In this document: positions 28,886-38,379 of the stretch, one piece after another
Layout of the letters: each line of letters starts with the position of its first letter
Numbering within the stretch: position 1 is the stretch's first letter
Origin: Andalucia godoyi
Taxonomy: Eukaryota; Discoba; Jakobea; Jakobida; Andaluciidae
NCBI GenBank assembly: GCA_009859145.1
Contig: VRVR01000021.1
Location: 71,507-135,506, forward strand
DNA: 64,000 bases
Reading direction: 5' to 3'
Notes under the pieces: generated by a model
Seen by the model: the letters and a program-made list of their open reading frames with translations, nothing else
Told to the model about the DNA's origin: nothing
Database searches by the model: none
Program-made: the position numbers and the translations under genes

Positions 28886-30109
28886 ATGACTACACGATTA
28901 CTATCAACAGGCCATCAATCCTCGATGGCGGCGGCGTCGTCGTCTGCGGCTCTCCTGGCGGACGTTCCAGCGCGGTTCCTTGCGTCGTGTACAGTGGACT
29001 GGCGTGCTCTGGAGGCTGCGTTTCTATCTTGTCTCAACTCAGGGTCTAGCGTGACTTCTTCTTCGAGCCTGTCGCATAGCTTTTCAGCCGGTGGAGCGGC
29101 GGTCACCACCTCAACAACAGCCAAAACAGCATTATCGTCATCCTCGACAACGTCAGCTGCGGCCACGACGACGGCTGCCGCAATTGTGTCCAGTGTGCTG
29201 GCAACGACACAGCGGCTGCTGGGACAAGGGCATGCCGAGGAAGCGCAGTACGGCGCTCAGACAGCACTTCGATATGCAGAGCGTGTGCATGGCGCGTCGT
29301 CCGCGGTTGTCGTCGAGGCGCAGCTGCTCGTCGCCAAGGCTGCGTATGCCGTTCAGCAATTCAGTCAGTGCGAGCAGTTTCTTGCCATGGCCCGATGGGG
29401 CGCAAGTCGACAGCCATCAACTCCGCTTGCGATTCGAGCCGAGTTGCACCTCTATGAGGGCCTGCTCTACGCCTCCACGCGTCGTCTGGAGGATGCCGTC
29501 AAGGCATTGTCGACGCATGTGTACTATGTCTGCTTGGACCACACGCCGCTGTCCTACTTTTCTCGCGATGTTACGGCAACAGCATCACCACCAGCGGCTG
29601 CAGACCAGGGCGCGTTTTGTCTTGCTGCGACCACCGGATATCTCCAGCTCGGAAATGTATTTGCTGCGCTCGGACGCATGGACGCAGCTCTTGCGTGCTT
29701 TGATGCAGTCGTTGCTTCTTGGTCCGCATTCCTGCTGTCCGTCGCCCCCGAGCTTGTGAGCAATCCGTTGCATCAACGACCAGGAGGCGCCGGAAACGAA
29801 AATGAACGATATGACGATGAGCTGGAAAAGGAGAGTGAGAAAGAGGAAAAGAGGCTGCCGGCGGACGTGACGAGCGAGGATGGAGTAAGGGCGTTGGCGA
29901 GAGTGCTGGATGTGCGCATATCGAGATTCGGAAGAGAAGATCAGAGAGTCGCAGAGGCACACGAGGTTCTTGGAAATCTGCTTTTGTGGACTGGTGACGC
30001 AGAAAAGGCGCGTGAGCATCTTGTATCGGCCTATGAAATCACAAGACTCGCACTCGGAGACGACCATCCACACTCGACAGCTCTCATGCAGCGCATCCTG
30101 CAGCTCTGA
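28886..30109 (+). CDS. TPR-repeat protein (407 aa)
   Basis: The ATG at 28886 begins MTTRLLSTGHQSSMAAAS. An N-terminal Ser/Thr/Ala-rich segment precedes helical pairs of tetratricopeptide type: LLGQGHAEEAQYGAQTALRY, AAFCL-type repeats around residue 250 (TTGYLQLGNVFAALGRMDAA) and a C-terminal kinesin-light-chain-like unit (LGNLLLWTGDAEKAREHLVS). The last motif is also typical of SMYD and ZMYND12 C-terminal TPRs. No SET or MYND motif is present. It is predicted to be a soluble scaffold; no specific partner is visible. Confidence 0.75.
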   Translation: MTTRLLSTGHQSSMAAASSSAALLADVPARFLASCTVDWRALEAAFLSCLNSGSSVTSSSSLSHSFSAGGAAVTTSTTAKTALSSSSTTSAAATTTAAAIVSSVLATTQRLLGQGHAEEAQYGAQTALRYAERVHGASSAVVVEAQLLVAKAAYAVQQFSQCEQFLAMARWGASRQPSTPLAIRAELHLYEGLLYASTRRLEDAVKALSTHVYYVCLDHTPLSYFSRDVTATASPPAAADQGAFCLAATTGYLQLGNVFAALGRMDAALACFDAVVASWSAFLLSVAPELVSNPLHQRPGGAGNENERYDDELEKESEKEEKRLPADVTSEDGVRALARVLDVRISRFGREDQRVAEAHEVLGNLLLWTGDAEKAREHLVSAYEITRLALGDDHPHSTALMQRILQL

Positions 30110-30305
30110 AAGAGAAGGCAACATAGTAGACATGCATGTACATACATTCTTCAATACATTTTCTCTCTCTCTCTCTCTTTGCTTCTTTCTCTCTTTCGTT
30201 TCGTTTCGTTTCGTTTCAATTCGTTTTCTTCATTTTCTTTATATCATCATCGAAAACAACAACGGCAGCGAGTATCGCAACAGCATCGTCGGCGAGACAG
30301 GGGAC

Positions 30306-31262
30306 TTACTGGTGGAAGGTGTGGACAGTGATGTGGCCGAGGTTCCATCCGACATAGATGGTCTCGCCGTCTGCAGAGAACGAGACTGCAGTCGGGAACG
30401 GCTTGACGGCCTTGCGACCCACGGGGCCAAAGTCGTGGCTGAGGCGTCCAACGACCTTGCGCGACTGGAGATCCCAGATGAAGACACCGTCCGCGGTGGC
30501 GGCAGCGAGCCAGTAGCGGTTCGGGGAGAAGGAGAGCGCATGGATGGGCTCGTTTGCCTCGAGGAACGTGAGGTAGCGGCACTCGGTGAGGTCCCAGAGA
30601 ATTGCCTTTCCGTCGCGTCCGCCAGATGCGCAGAGCGAACCGTCCGGCGAGACGGCAACTGTGGACACGTATCCAGTGTGTCCAACAAGGTTGGCGTGGA
30701 GACGGCAGTTGTTCAGGTTCCAGACCTTGACCAGGCGATCGCAGCCTGCCGACACAATAAGCGGTGCCGAGGCTGACGGCGAGAAACGAACGCAGGAAAC
30801 CCAGTCCGAGTGTCCATCGTCAGAGATGGTGTACTTGCACTCACCGAGGGTGTTCCACAGCTTGATGGTGCGGTCGCGAGAGCACGACACAATCTGGCGG
30901 TTGTCGGCCGAGAAGGCAACAGACAAGACATCCTTGGAGTGACCAACAAAGCGACGCTGCGACTTGCCGGTCTTGAGGTCCCACAGACGGAGAGTCGAGT
31001 CCCAGGACCCAGAAAGTGCATACTGGCCGTCGTGAGAAAGAACTACATCTTGCACAAAGTGCGCATGGCCACGGAGAGCCTTCTCCGGTGCTCCAACAAG
31101 CTGCTGCTCGGTGTCCACGGCATCAAGGTTCCACTTGATCAGCGACTTGTCACGAGAAGACGAAACAACAACGTTGTTCGCGGCAGAAACGGCAATTGCA
31201 GTAACCCAGTTCGAGTGGCCCTTCAGGAGACCCTTGGTGTCAAAATAGAATGTATCAGACAT
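30306..31262 (-). CDS. RACK1: RACK1-type WD40 protein
   Basis: The ATG at 31262 ([20 protein letters not shown]) gives 318 aa, the usual RACK1 length; the longer open frame is leader. Seven WD40 blades are visible, with the typical endings [28 protein letters not shown] and ILWDLTE, and the RACK1-specific [20 protein letters not shown] and [17 protein letters not shown]1 sits on the head of the 40S ribosomal subunit and scaffolds signalling proteins. The last blade ends [17 protein letters not shown], which departs somewhat from the usual VWQV ending. Confidence 0.95.
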   Translation of the reverse strand: MSDTFYFDTKGLLKGHSNWVTAIAVSAANNVVVSSSRDKSLIKWNLDAVDTEQQLVGAPEKALRGHAHFVQDVVLSHDGQYALSGSWDSTLRLWDLKTGKSQRRFVGHSKDVLSVAFSADNRQIVSCSRDRTIKLWNTLGECKYTISDDGHSDWVSCVRFSPSASAPLIVSAGCDRLVKVWNLNNCRLHANLVGHTGYVSTVAVSPDGSLCASGGRDGKAILWDLTECRYLTFLEANEPIHALSFSPNRYWLAAATADGVFIWDLQSRKVVGRLSHDFGPVGRKAVKPFPTAVSFSADGETIYVGWNLGHITVHTFHQ

Positions 31263-32236
31263 ATTTTTTGTTCGTTCAATAACGGCGGTACAAGATATGC
31301 AATCTCTAGGCTCGGATCGAAACTGAAGAAATGAAACAGAGAGAAAGAGACACAGCGAAGGAACAGAAGAAATGAAATAAACACTAAATGAAATGTCACA
31401 GCATCGGAACACGAAAAGAAAACAGAGCTAGGGTTGCACGTAGGGTTTTCTTTTTTGAGTCCCGTAACAAATCCGCTCATTAGGAGAGAGAAAAGAGAGA
31501 CCACTTCGACGGCATATCGGAGGGTTTGATACTTTTTCAGTACAGCAGTTGGCGGATGCGACTCTCGTCCGCTCAGCTGCCCGGTACTACCCTCCAACCC
31601 CGAACCTGTCCAAGCATTTGGCTCGCATGCTGCGCCTCAGACAGATTTTTTCGGCGTAGAGGGACTTTATAAATCCGCATCAACGTCCATCCCATGAGCT
31701 CCCCTTTGAGTGGGGCCATTCGTGGGTCTGCGCACCCTAAAAAACAGAAACAACCTGTGTTTTTGTTCAGAGCTCTCGAATGGATCAATGAGTGCATTTG
31801 TTAGAACCGTTTGGACTTTGGGAACCAGGAAACTAGGGATTTCAACGAGCGAGAGAGAGGGAGAGGGAGAGAGAGAGGGAGAGGCCAGTCATCGATCACA
31901 TTGGGCCTCGACCTACACACCTTCAGCCGTACTATCCGATGACATTCACAGCCACCCACCAGTCGTTTTGGGTTGGAGGGTTATAAGGCTTTGCTTCTCT
32001 GATGCAACGGTTCACCACCACGTGCGTTGCATCACGACGTGCTGCTGCTCGTGGGAGTGCTCGGAAGGTAGCCCCTCACCCAATGCCTGTCAGAATTATT
32101 TTTTAAAGAATAATGCACCGTGCACTGTGGTGATCAAGAACGAAAAAGAAAACCAAAAAAGAAAAAAAAAGAAAGAAAGAAACTTTAATTACAGAAGCAA
32201 CAGGGGAATGGATCAACGTCCCGTCTGTGTGTGTCA
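31263..32236. other. Intergenic region with repeat R2
   Basis: This lies upstream of RACK1 (minus) and downstream of the SDR gene (minus). It contains R2 copy 1, a GA-rich tract at about 31848-31884, and an A-rich stretch near 32145-32180. No gene was recognised. Confidence 0.6.
31607..31850 (+). repeat. Dispersed repeat R2, copy 1
   Basis: It is near-identical to 42800-43046: both contain GCTGCGCCTCAGACAGATT, GGCGTAGAGGGACTTTATAA and GAACCAGGAAACTAGGGATT. Both copies are followed by a GA-rich tract and then by a shared TTGGGCCTCGACCT block (here 31901-31914), so the unit may extend to about 31925 with an internal deletion. Its minus strand carries an ORF conserved between the copies. Confidence 0.9.
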
Positions 32237-33010
32237 TTACTGCGCAGTCCATCCTCCGTCGACTGTGATAGGCTGCCCGGTCAAGAACGAAGCTTCGTCC
32301 GATGCCAAGAACAGGACGGTGTTTGCAATTTCTTCTGGTTTTCCCATCCTTCCCATTGGCGTAGCGTTTTCAAACATGATTTCTGCCTCCCTACTTCCTC
32401 CCGTAAACCGATCAATCATCGCTGTTCGAATGACGCCCGGATGAACGCTGTTGATACGGATTCCCGACTTTGCGTAATCGAGTGCCGCCGCTCGCGTCAG
32501 GCCCAGTACAGCATGCTTGGAGGCCACATAAGGAGCAATTCCAGTAAATCCCACAAGACCTGCAATCGACGAGCAGTTCACAATCGACCCGCCCCCACTC
32601 TGCTTCAGCATCACGCCAATCTCAAGCTTCATGCAGTTCCACACGCCGCGCAAGTTCACATCGATGACCCTGTCGAACGCCTCGTTGGATTGGTCTGCTA
32701 GAGATCCTTGCGCGCCTTCGATTCCAGCATTGTTGAACGCACAGTCCAAGCGGCCAAACGCTCGGAGCGTCCCGTCAATCAGCTTCTGCACTTGCGAATA
32801 CGACGATACGTCGCATGGAAGAAAGATTGCATTCTTGCTCTGCGTAAGCTCGTTGATTTCTCGTACAGACGACTGGCCGTCCACAGTGTTCATATCGCTC
32901 ACAACGACGCGGGCTCCTTGCCGTGCAAACGCTAGTGCAGTGGCTTTACCAATTCCGTTTGCACCGCCAGTCACCAGCGCTACCTTGTTTACAAAGCGAA
33001 GCGCACTCAT
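32237..33010 (-). CDS. Short-chain dehydrogenase/reductase (classical SDR)
   Basis: The product is 257 aa from the ATG at 33010 (MSALRFVNKVALVTGGANGI). The cofactor-binding TGGANGIG is at about residues 14-21, with NNAG near residue 92 and the catalytic Ser, Tyr and Lys in NCSSIAGLVGFTGIAPYVAS followed by KHA. The C-terminal SFLTGQPITVDGGWTAQ is typical. An acidic residue after the second strand (VVVSDMN) favours NAD(H). Substrate cannot be told from sequence. Many relatives are bacterial, but the family is universal. Confidence 0.93.
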   Translation of the reverse strand: MSALRFVNKVALVTGGANGIGKATALAFARQGARVVVSDMNTVDGQSSVREINELTQSKNAIFLPCDVSSYSQVQKLIDGTLRAFGRLDCAFNNAGIEGAQGSLADQSNEAFDRVIDVNLRGVWNCMKLEIGVMLKQSGGGSIVNCSSIAGLVGFTGIAPYVASKHAVLGLTRAAALDYAKSGIRINSVHPGVIRTAMIDRFTGGSREAEIMFENATPMGRMGKPEEIANTVLFLASDEASFLTGQPITVDGGWTAQ

Positions 33011-34436
33011 TCCTTGTTGAAAGTAAACTGAAACCGGTTCTTCAGCGTCTGTTTTTTTCGTTCTCTCTCTCTCTCTCCTTTTTTTTTTCTTTTCTTTTTT
33101 TGCGGAGAGACGGTTTTAGCGCGCTTTTACTTTGGCTTTTGAAGGGAAAAAACATTCTGCTGCGCGGTCCAAGAACGTCGAGTAGAGGTTATTTTCATCA
33201 TCATTCACATCCATCTCTCACTCTCTCTCTCTTTTCGACAACGCTACCTCGCCAAGTTTCAGGTATTTTTGAAACAAACACGAACATCCAACACTTCCAG
33301 TATGACCAGATTAGCCCTTGCAGAAGCAAAACGCCTGCTTATACGCAGCCCTTGTTGGGCTGTTGCTCGTTCGTATCGTCTCCATGCTGCAATGTTGCTT
33401 GTCAATGGGAACTAGGAAAACGACCACGTCTCCAGGAGAAGCGGCAGGTCTCAGCTCGTCGTCACCAGAAGCAGTCTTCTTCGGACGGTTATATTTGTAA
33501 GCAAACAGACTGCCCCCTCGCAGGACGCCACAACCGCAGGGCGTTAGCGAGAGAAGAACCCCCCAAAACAGCAGTGGAGGGGAAAACACCCAGCACGACC
33601 ATCCGTTCGTTCAGCGGAAATGAAAGGTTCGGAACAATGCAGAACAGACCATGTGCTGCTGCTGGCCGCAAGCTGAATGTGCAGGTCAGGTCACACGGCT
33701 TCGAAAGAAAAGTCTCGAACCATTGACGTGGATTGGAAATGCTACCATAAACCTTGTTTTTGGCTGGCATAGCGGATCATGCGGGTGGGAGCAAAGAAAC
33801 GGCACAAGAGTAAGGAGCAGCGGACCCAGTCGTCTTGCTGAGCATGCTTGTTTTCCCTCAAACGGAGAAGACCAAAGGGCTCGGCCCGCTTCTCTGCTTG
33901 GATGGGCCCAAGTGTTTTCGCTTGGGAAGGAAAGCGTCTTGCCAAGGTCCAGCTCCGGACTCCTCTGATCACCGAAGAACGATGACATGCACCCGACAAT
34001 GGATGGACACGTTCCGTTTGCTCGCACCGCATGGTTTGAAACTCGCGAACCTCAATGCGAGGAATCGAGATTGCGTAACTCCGCCGCTACCATATTGATC
34101 GATTGCTGGTATTTGTTTCCCCGTATTGCTCAGACGGCCACAGTGGACCGGACTTTTAGCACGCCAGGAAGCGTGCGGGCTGTGCACAGACGCAGTGTTC
34201 ACGGGAATTTTTCCGGTAAATTCGTCGCGTGCACCCAGAAGTGAAAATGGTCCAGAACAAAACACATGCGCGTATCAGCGAAGGACGATCTTCTTTCGTC
34301 GTTCTCTCTCATCTTCTTCCTCGTTTTCTTAATCAGTCACACTTTCTTTGGCTCCAAAAAGTGCTACCTCTTTTTTTTTCCTGCGTCTGACCGATTGGCA
34401 ACAGGAAGAAACAAGCAACACAAAAAGTATCCAGCC
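33011..34436. other. Long intergenic region without recognisable gene
   Basis: It contains CT-rich tracts near 33063-33092 and 33219-33233, and several short overlapping ORFs (for example 33311-33589 minus and 33651-33968 plus), none with a recognised domain. Decayed mobile sequence cannot be excluded. No tRNA or repeat shared with other parts of the window was seen. Confidence 0.45.
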
Positions 34437-35282
34437 ATGGGGATTTGCAAGTCCAAGCATTCTTCTGCTTTGCAAAGGCAGGGCAGGATCGAGAGAGAGA
34501 GGGCAAAGCTGCAAGAAGCGCGCCCGTCCGCAGTCCAGGTGTCCATCATTCGATCAAAAGGCACTGGTGCAAAGCGAACAGTCGCGTCTGAACACTTTCG
34601 ATCCCCAACGCGAAGAAACGCTCTGAGACCGAAAAGTGCATCAGCGATCGCGTCTTCTCGAGGTGGCGCGCTGGATGACGCCAGCCCGAGAGCATCATTT
34701 TATCGTAAGCATGCACCCGCATCACGCGTGATGCACTGTGTGGAATGCCCAGATGATCTCTCAGCGTTGGCGGCGCTCAGTGAGCCGCTTTCAAACAATT
34801 CTTCCAGAAACACTGCGCACGATTTCAGCAGTACTGCTGAAGCTGAAGCTCAGAATGCAAATATCGATTCGACTGCAAGATGCGATTCCGTAGAGGTCTG
34901 GAGAAATTTGCTGGTGTGGTCGCAGTCATCGGCGGCCGCTTTTGCTGCCCGACCCTTCGCGGTACACCAAGACGAAGAGCTCTTGTCGCCACATCGCCCA
35001 GAGGATGCGCAAACTATTCGGACGTTTGAATCGTTTTTTCTGCCTAATACTCCTCTGGATTCGCCGACGGATGAAAGATCGGATTTATGGGAGAAAGAGT
35101 CCCAAACTGAAACCCCGCAATCCGTGCCGGATGGCTGGGTGGACACTCGATGGGCCGAGACCAAGAAGGCTCGGCTGCGGGTTCGATTCTCTGCCTCTCC
35201 CATCGCTTCTTGTGTGTACTACTCCGTGGATTCCGCACCCCGCAGCGTCTCTGCCTCTTGCCTCTTGCCTCTGTCGCTCTAA
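34437..35282 (+). CDS. Putative N-myristoylated disordered protein with RVxF motif (281 aa)
   Basis: The ATG at 34437 sits in a CCATGG context and gives MGICKSKHSSALQRQGR. Gly2 and Ser6 fit N-myristoylation, and Cys4 could be palmitoylated. The body is basic at first, then Ser/Ala-rich and disordered. Near the C-terminus KKARLRVRFSAS contains an RVxF-type PP1 docking motif (R-V-R-F, residues 248-251). The upstream open frame is T-rich leader. The start resembles that of the gene at 36930 (MGIxxSK), so the two may be paralogues. It is a candidate membrane-anchored PP1 regulator by motif only. Confidence 0.65.
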   Translation: MGICKSKHSSALQRQGRIERERAKLQEARPSAVQVSIIRSKGTGAKRTVASEHFRSPTRRNALRPKSASAIASSRGGALDDASPRASFYRKHAPASRVMHCVECPDDLSALAALSEPLSNNSSRNTAHDFSSTAEAEAQNANIDSTARCDSVEVWRNLLVWSQSSAAAFAARPFAVHQDEELLSPHRPEDAQTIRTFESFFLPNTPLDSPTDERSDLWEKESQTETPQSVPDGWVDTRWAETKKARLRVRFSASPIASCVYYSVDSAPRSVSASCLLPLSL

Positions 35283-35471
35283 ATTCAAATCCGCCTGCTG
35301 CTGAAGAAAAGTCGTGTATGTGCATTGCAGACTTGCAGATCCAGGGGCTTCCGAAATATAATGCCCAAGCCTTTGCTCCAGTGTCTTGAACTGATGCGCA
35401 CGGGGTTCACTGGTCACCACAGGAAGACAAGAATGCGTCGAATATATTAAAAACTCGAGCGACCACGCACA

Positions 35472-35504
<33 letters not shown>

Positions 35505-36378
35505 GAGGAGTCTGGGATGCCGGGATAGTGGATTTTCAAGATGTTGCAGCAACTGAAAAGGGTTTGTGTGCGCTTGGATTCCACGGGGAAAGAGAACGTC
35601 GGAGAATCGGAGAGCAGCTGCTATCCATGTATGCCATCCTGTCTACTATGGACCTCTTCGAGGAAGTTGTGAATGAATGAAGCACATCTTTTTGCTTCCC
35701 CCTTTTCTTTTTTTTATATTTAAATTATATATTATCTTTTTTTAAATTTCGCGAGCCTGAGCCTGTGCCTGTGAGGTTGGAAATCAATATGTGATCTTGC
35801 GCACAGTGCGGGATCCTTTTTTCCTGCAGTCTGATGTAAACGATCGCGCAGTTTGCAAAAGATGGTTTTGACTGACAACGGGCATCAAATATAGCGAGAT
35901 GTGTGCTTGTGCGGGGTTCGTTCATGCGTGGGAATCGCGAAATCGGGGCGGGGCAATCGACCCCTGCTGTACGTCTTTGTGCCCAAATGGAGAACTGGGC
36001 GACGTGACAGACGGGCAGCCGACGAAGCGTCGCATTCGTCGGATGCGTGACAGTGTGCGTGAGAAACTGACAAGAGCATCAAAAGAATAGACGCTTCCGC
36101 CCGCGCCCCGCTTCCTTTCGTTTTCCCGGCTTTTTTTTTCCGTTCTTCTTTTGTTTGCTGATACGCGGTGCAGCCGTCAGGCGGGCGAACGCTTCGTGAC
36201 AAACGGCGAAGATCGAGTCGTTTCCTATGCGAGCAAAGGAAACCGTCAAACTGGCATCTCAGTGCGAGCAGATGGTGCACGAGTTTGTCGGTGCTGATTC
36301 CGTGGTGCTCTGCATTCCATGATCCTGACAGCCAGATGATGCAATGTCCATCACAATGTGGCCTGGGGTTGAAAGAAG
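35283..36378. other. Intergenic region with (CA)n tract
   Basis: It carries a (CA)16 tract at about 35470-35501 and AT-rich sequence near 35707-35750. ORFs on both strands around 35.9-36.3 kb overlap one another and show no domain. Confidence 0.5.
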
Positions 36379-36627
36379 ATGGGCTCTGCCGCTTCCACTC
36401 TCAACGCGTCAGGGAAGTTGCTTACCGCCCGGTATCACAGATTGGTTCAGGCCGAATTCCTGCTTGTACTGACCTGTCATTATTACATTGGAATCCTCTC
36501 TGGATCGTCGCCTGTGCTCTGGCGCTCGGTGGTACGTGGACCAGTGCCCAGCCCGTCCACGACCGCGGGCTCGAGTGAAAAGAATGATCGGGTATCTTTG
36601 AAGGTTTGGCCCTCCGCAGGACGATGA
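36379..36627 (+). CDS. Possible small N-myristoylated protein (82 aa)
   Basis: A short ORF from an ATG at 36379 begins MGSAASTLNASGKLL, with Gly2 and Ser6 fitting N-myristoylation. A hydrophobic stretch follows (LVQAEFLLVLTCHYYIGILS), then a Ser/Pro tail. It lies between two larger ORFs with the same kind of N-terminus. It could be a small gene, a first exon or chance; overlapping frames are also open. Confidence 0.35.
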   Translation: MGSAASTLNASGKLLTARYHRLVQAEFLLVLTCHYYIGILSGSSPVLWRSVVRGPVPSPSTTAGSSEKNDRVSLKVWPSAGR

Positions 36628-36929
36628 CAACGAGTCGACCTCAGAATTCCCTTCCTTGGAAAAACATTCCTTTTCTACTTCATCTGCAATAATCTGTCTG
36701 CTGTCTGCTGCTCATCACAATCGACCTCTTACGTGCATTGTAACCTCCAAGTCTCCCCAAGTTCCAGGTTCTTGGCTCTTGGCTCTCGTTTTAGCTGTGC
36801 GATCTGTATCATTGGCATCACGTCTTCCTCCTTTCTCTGCCTCTCCACCGGCTTTTTTTAGGGGGGGGGAAAGCGAGGTTCACAGCAAACTCAGGAAAAG
36901 ACCGTCCGTGGTTGCATTCCAACATTTGG

Positions 36930-38069
36930 ATGGGCATAGGTAATTCTAAGCGGAGGAAGTCCGCCGGAACGTCTCCGATCAAAGAAAAGGCCCCACTGAA
37001 TGCAAAGGATTCGCAAGCGACGCAGCAGAGTCCTCGGCCTGACCAGCGAACTCCGGCTTCCACCAATCACACTTCTGTCGTGTCGTTCGATATGGTAGAA
37101 ACGCCGTCGCCAACTCTGGAGGGAACATCCTTTCCGACCGCAGGCACTGCCGATCTGTTTGTCCGCAGGACAGAAGGATCTCCGAGCGCGAGCGCATCGC
37201 CAATGCTCCCTGTCTCGGATCAAAAGGAGAACCACACCGCGCTGGGCAACTCTCCTTCGAAAGTCTTTGCGGTGGTCCCTGCCAATCACAGTAATCAAAC
37301 AGTCCCGTCTCTCTCATATTCCCAGTCTCCTTCGCGACCGCTGGTTTCCAAATACGTTGTCACTCCCAAAATAATGCCCCGTTCTCGTTTCAACTCCGAT
37401 GCCGATTTACATCGCACGACAAATTGCAAGCAGTATGATCCTTTGCTGATGCTTTCGTCGAGCTTCTCTCCTGCACAGAGGAGTGTGCTGATGAATCGCG
37501 CAGTTGCTGAAGGCTCCGCCAGCCCTGCCACAAACACTGACGCGTCGTTGGATTCCGTTAGTATGCCCAAGCCTCTAAAAGGGATCTTGCGACACACGAG
37601 CACCGTGGGAAGTTTACCTGAAGCAAGGAGGCGAGGCTTATCGCTGATCATGCGTGCTGCACCGCAGGTAAACAGCCCCGCGCGCCCCTCCAAGAACGTG
37701 CAGTTCGGGACAGATGAGAGTCGTGTTCTTGTTTTTCAGCCGTATTCTCCTCCGTCGATGAGTGCAACGGGCTCTGCAGGCGTGGATATTTTCCAATCTG
37801 AGAGATCTCCATCGCCGGCATTCTATCCCTCCGTACCTTTGTACAATGTATATGCGGACGACTCGTCTTCGGAGGATGAAGACATGACAGAAGATGAGCG
37901 AACGATGATCCAACGCAAATTTGGAGGCGTTCTAGTTCCAAGTGGACGAGGTTTTGTGCCTTTGTTGTTTCCTCCCGCAATCATCCCCAATGCGGTGTGC
38001 CCGGATAGACCGGGCGATAGGGATGTTGATGATAACGACGATGATGAACATCACTTTGTAATGGAATAA
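36930..38069 (+). CDS. Putative N-myristoylated disordered protein with RVxF motif (379 aa)
   Basis: I chose the ATG at 36930 (MGIGNSKRRKSAGTSPIKEK) over an upstream ATG at 36912 because it creates a strong N-myristoylation signal followed by a basic stretch, like the gene at 34437. The protein is Ser/Pro-rich and disordered with many SP and TP sites. At residues 255-259 SKNVQFG contains an RVxF-type motif (K-N-V-Q-F). The tail is acidic (DDSSSEDEDMTEDE, then GDRDVDDNDDDEHH). A second match is not visible. It is a candidate PP1-binding, membrane-anchored adaptor, inferred from motifs. Confidence 0.72.
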   Translation: MGIGNSKRRKSAGTSPIKEKAPLNAKDSQATQQSPRPDQRTPASTNHTSVVSFDMVETPSPTLEGTSFPTAGTADLFVRRTEGSPSASASPMLPVSDQKENHTALGNSPSKVFAVVPANHSNQTVPSLSYSQSPSRPLVSKYVVTPKIMPRSRFNSDADLHRTTNCKQYDPLLMLSSSFSPAQRSVLMNRAVAEGSASPATNTDASLDSVSMPKPLKGILRHTSTVGSLPEARRRGLSLIMRAAPQVNSPARPSKNVQFGTDESRVLVFQPYSPPSMSATGSAGVDIFQSERSPSPAFYPSVPLYNVYADDSSSEDEDMTEDERTMIQRKFGGVLVPSGRGFVPLLFPPAIIPNAVCPDRPGDRDVDDNDDDEHHFVME

Positions 38070-38140
38070 GCGAGTAGAAGGGTGTTCTTTCCTGAAATAT
38101 TTCCCCCATCACTGCTCTCCATTTTTCAGTGCTCTGGGGC

Positions 38141-38173
<33 letters not shown>

Positions 38174-38379
38174 CGTGCGTGCGTGTGCGCGTGTGTTTGT
38201 GCTCGCTGTTGCGATTCATAGAACTTCAAACCATAGATTTCTGGTTCGGGCTATACACTTAATTGAATTAAATAACAGACATTTTGTAGTGTACTTTGTT
38301 TTCTGAACATGTGCTGTTTCTTGATGTTGTTGTTTTTTTTTTTTCTTTTTTCTTCAATTTATCCAAATTCGATGTTGCC
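38070..38379. repeat. Convergent intergenic region with (TG)n tract
   Basis: A TG/CG dinucleotide tract lies at about 38142-38195, then AT-rich sequence and a T-run near 38331-38344. These are the 3' ends of two convergent genes. Confidence 0.6.

Noticed and set aside
34266-34436. Hydrophobic N-terminal extension of the gene at 34437
   Set aside because: It is encoded by a T-rich leader, and the ATG at 34437 gives a strong myristoylation signal in a good start context.
35165-35205. tRNA T-loop-like string GGGTTCGATTC
   Set aside because: It lies inside the gene at 34437-35282, the flanking bases do not form a 5-bp T-stem, and no acceptor or anticodon arm is found.
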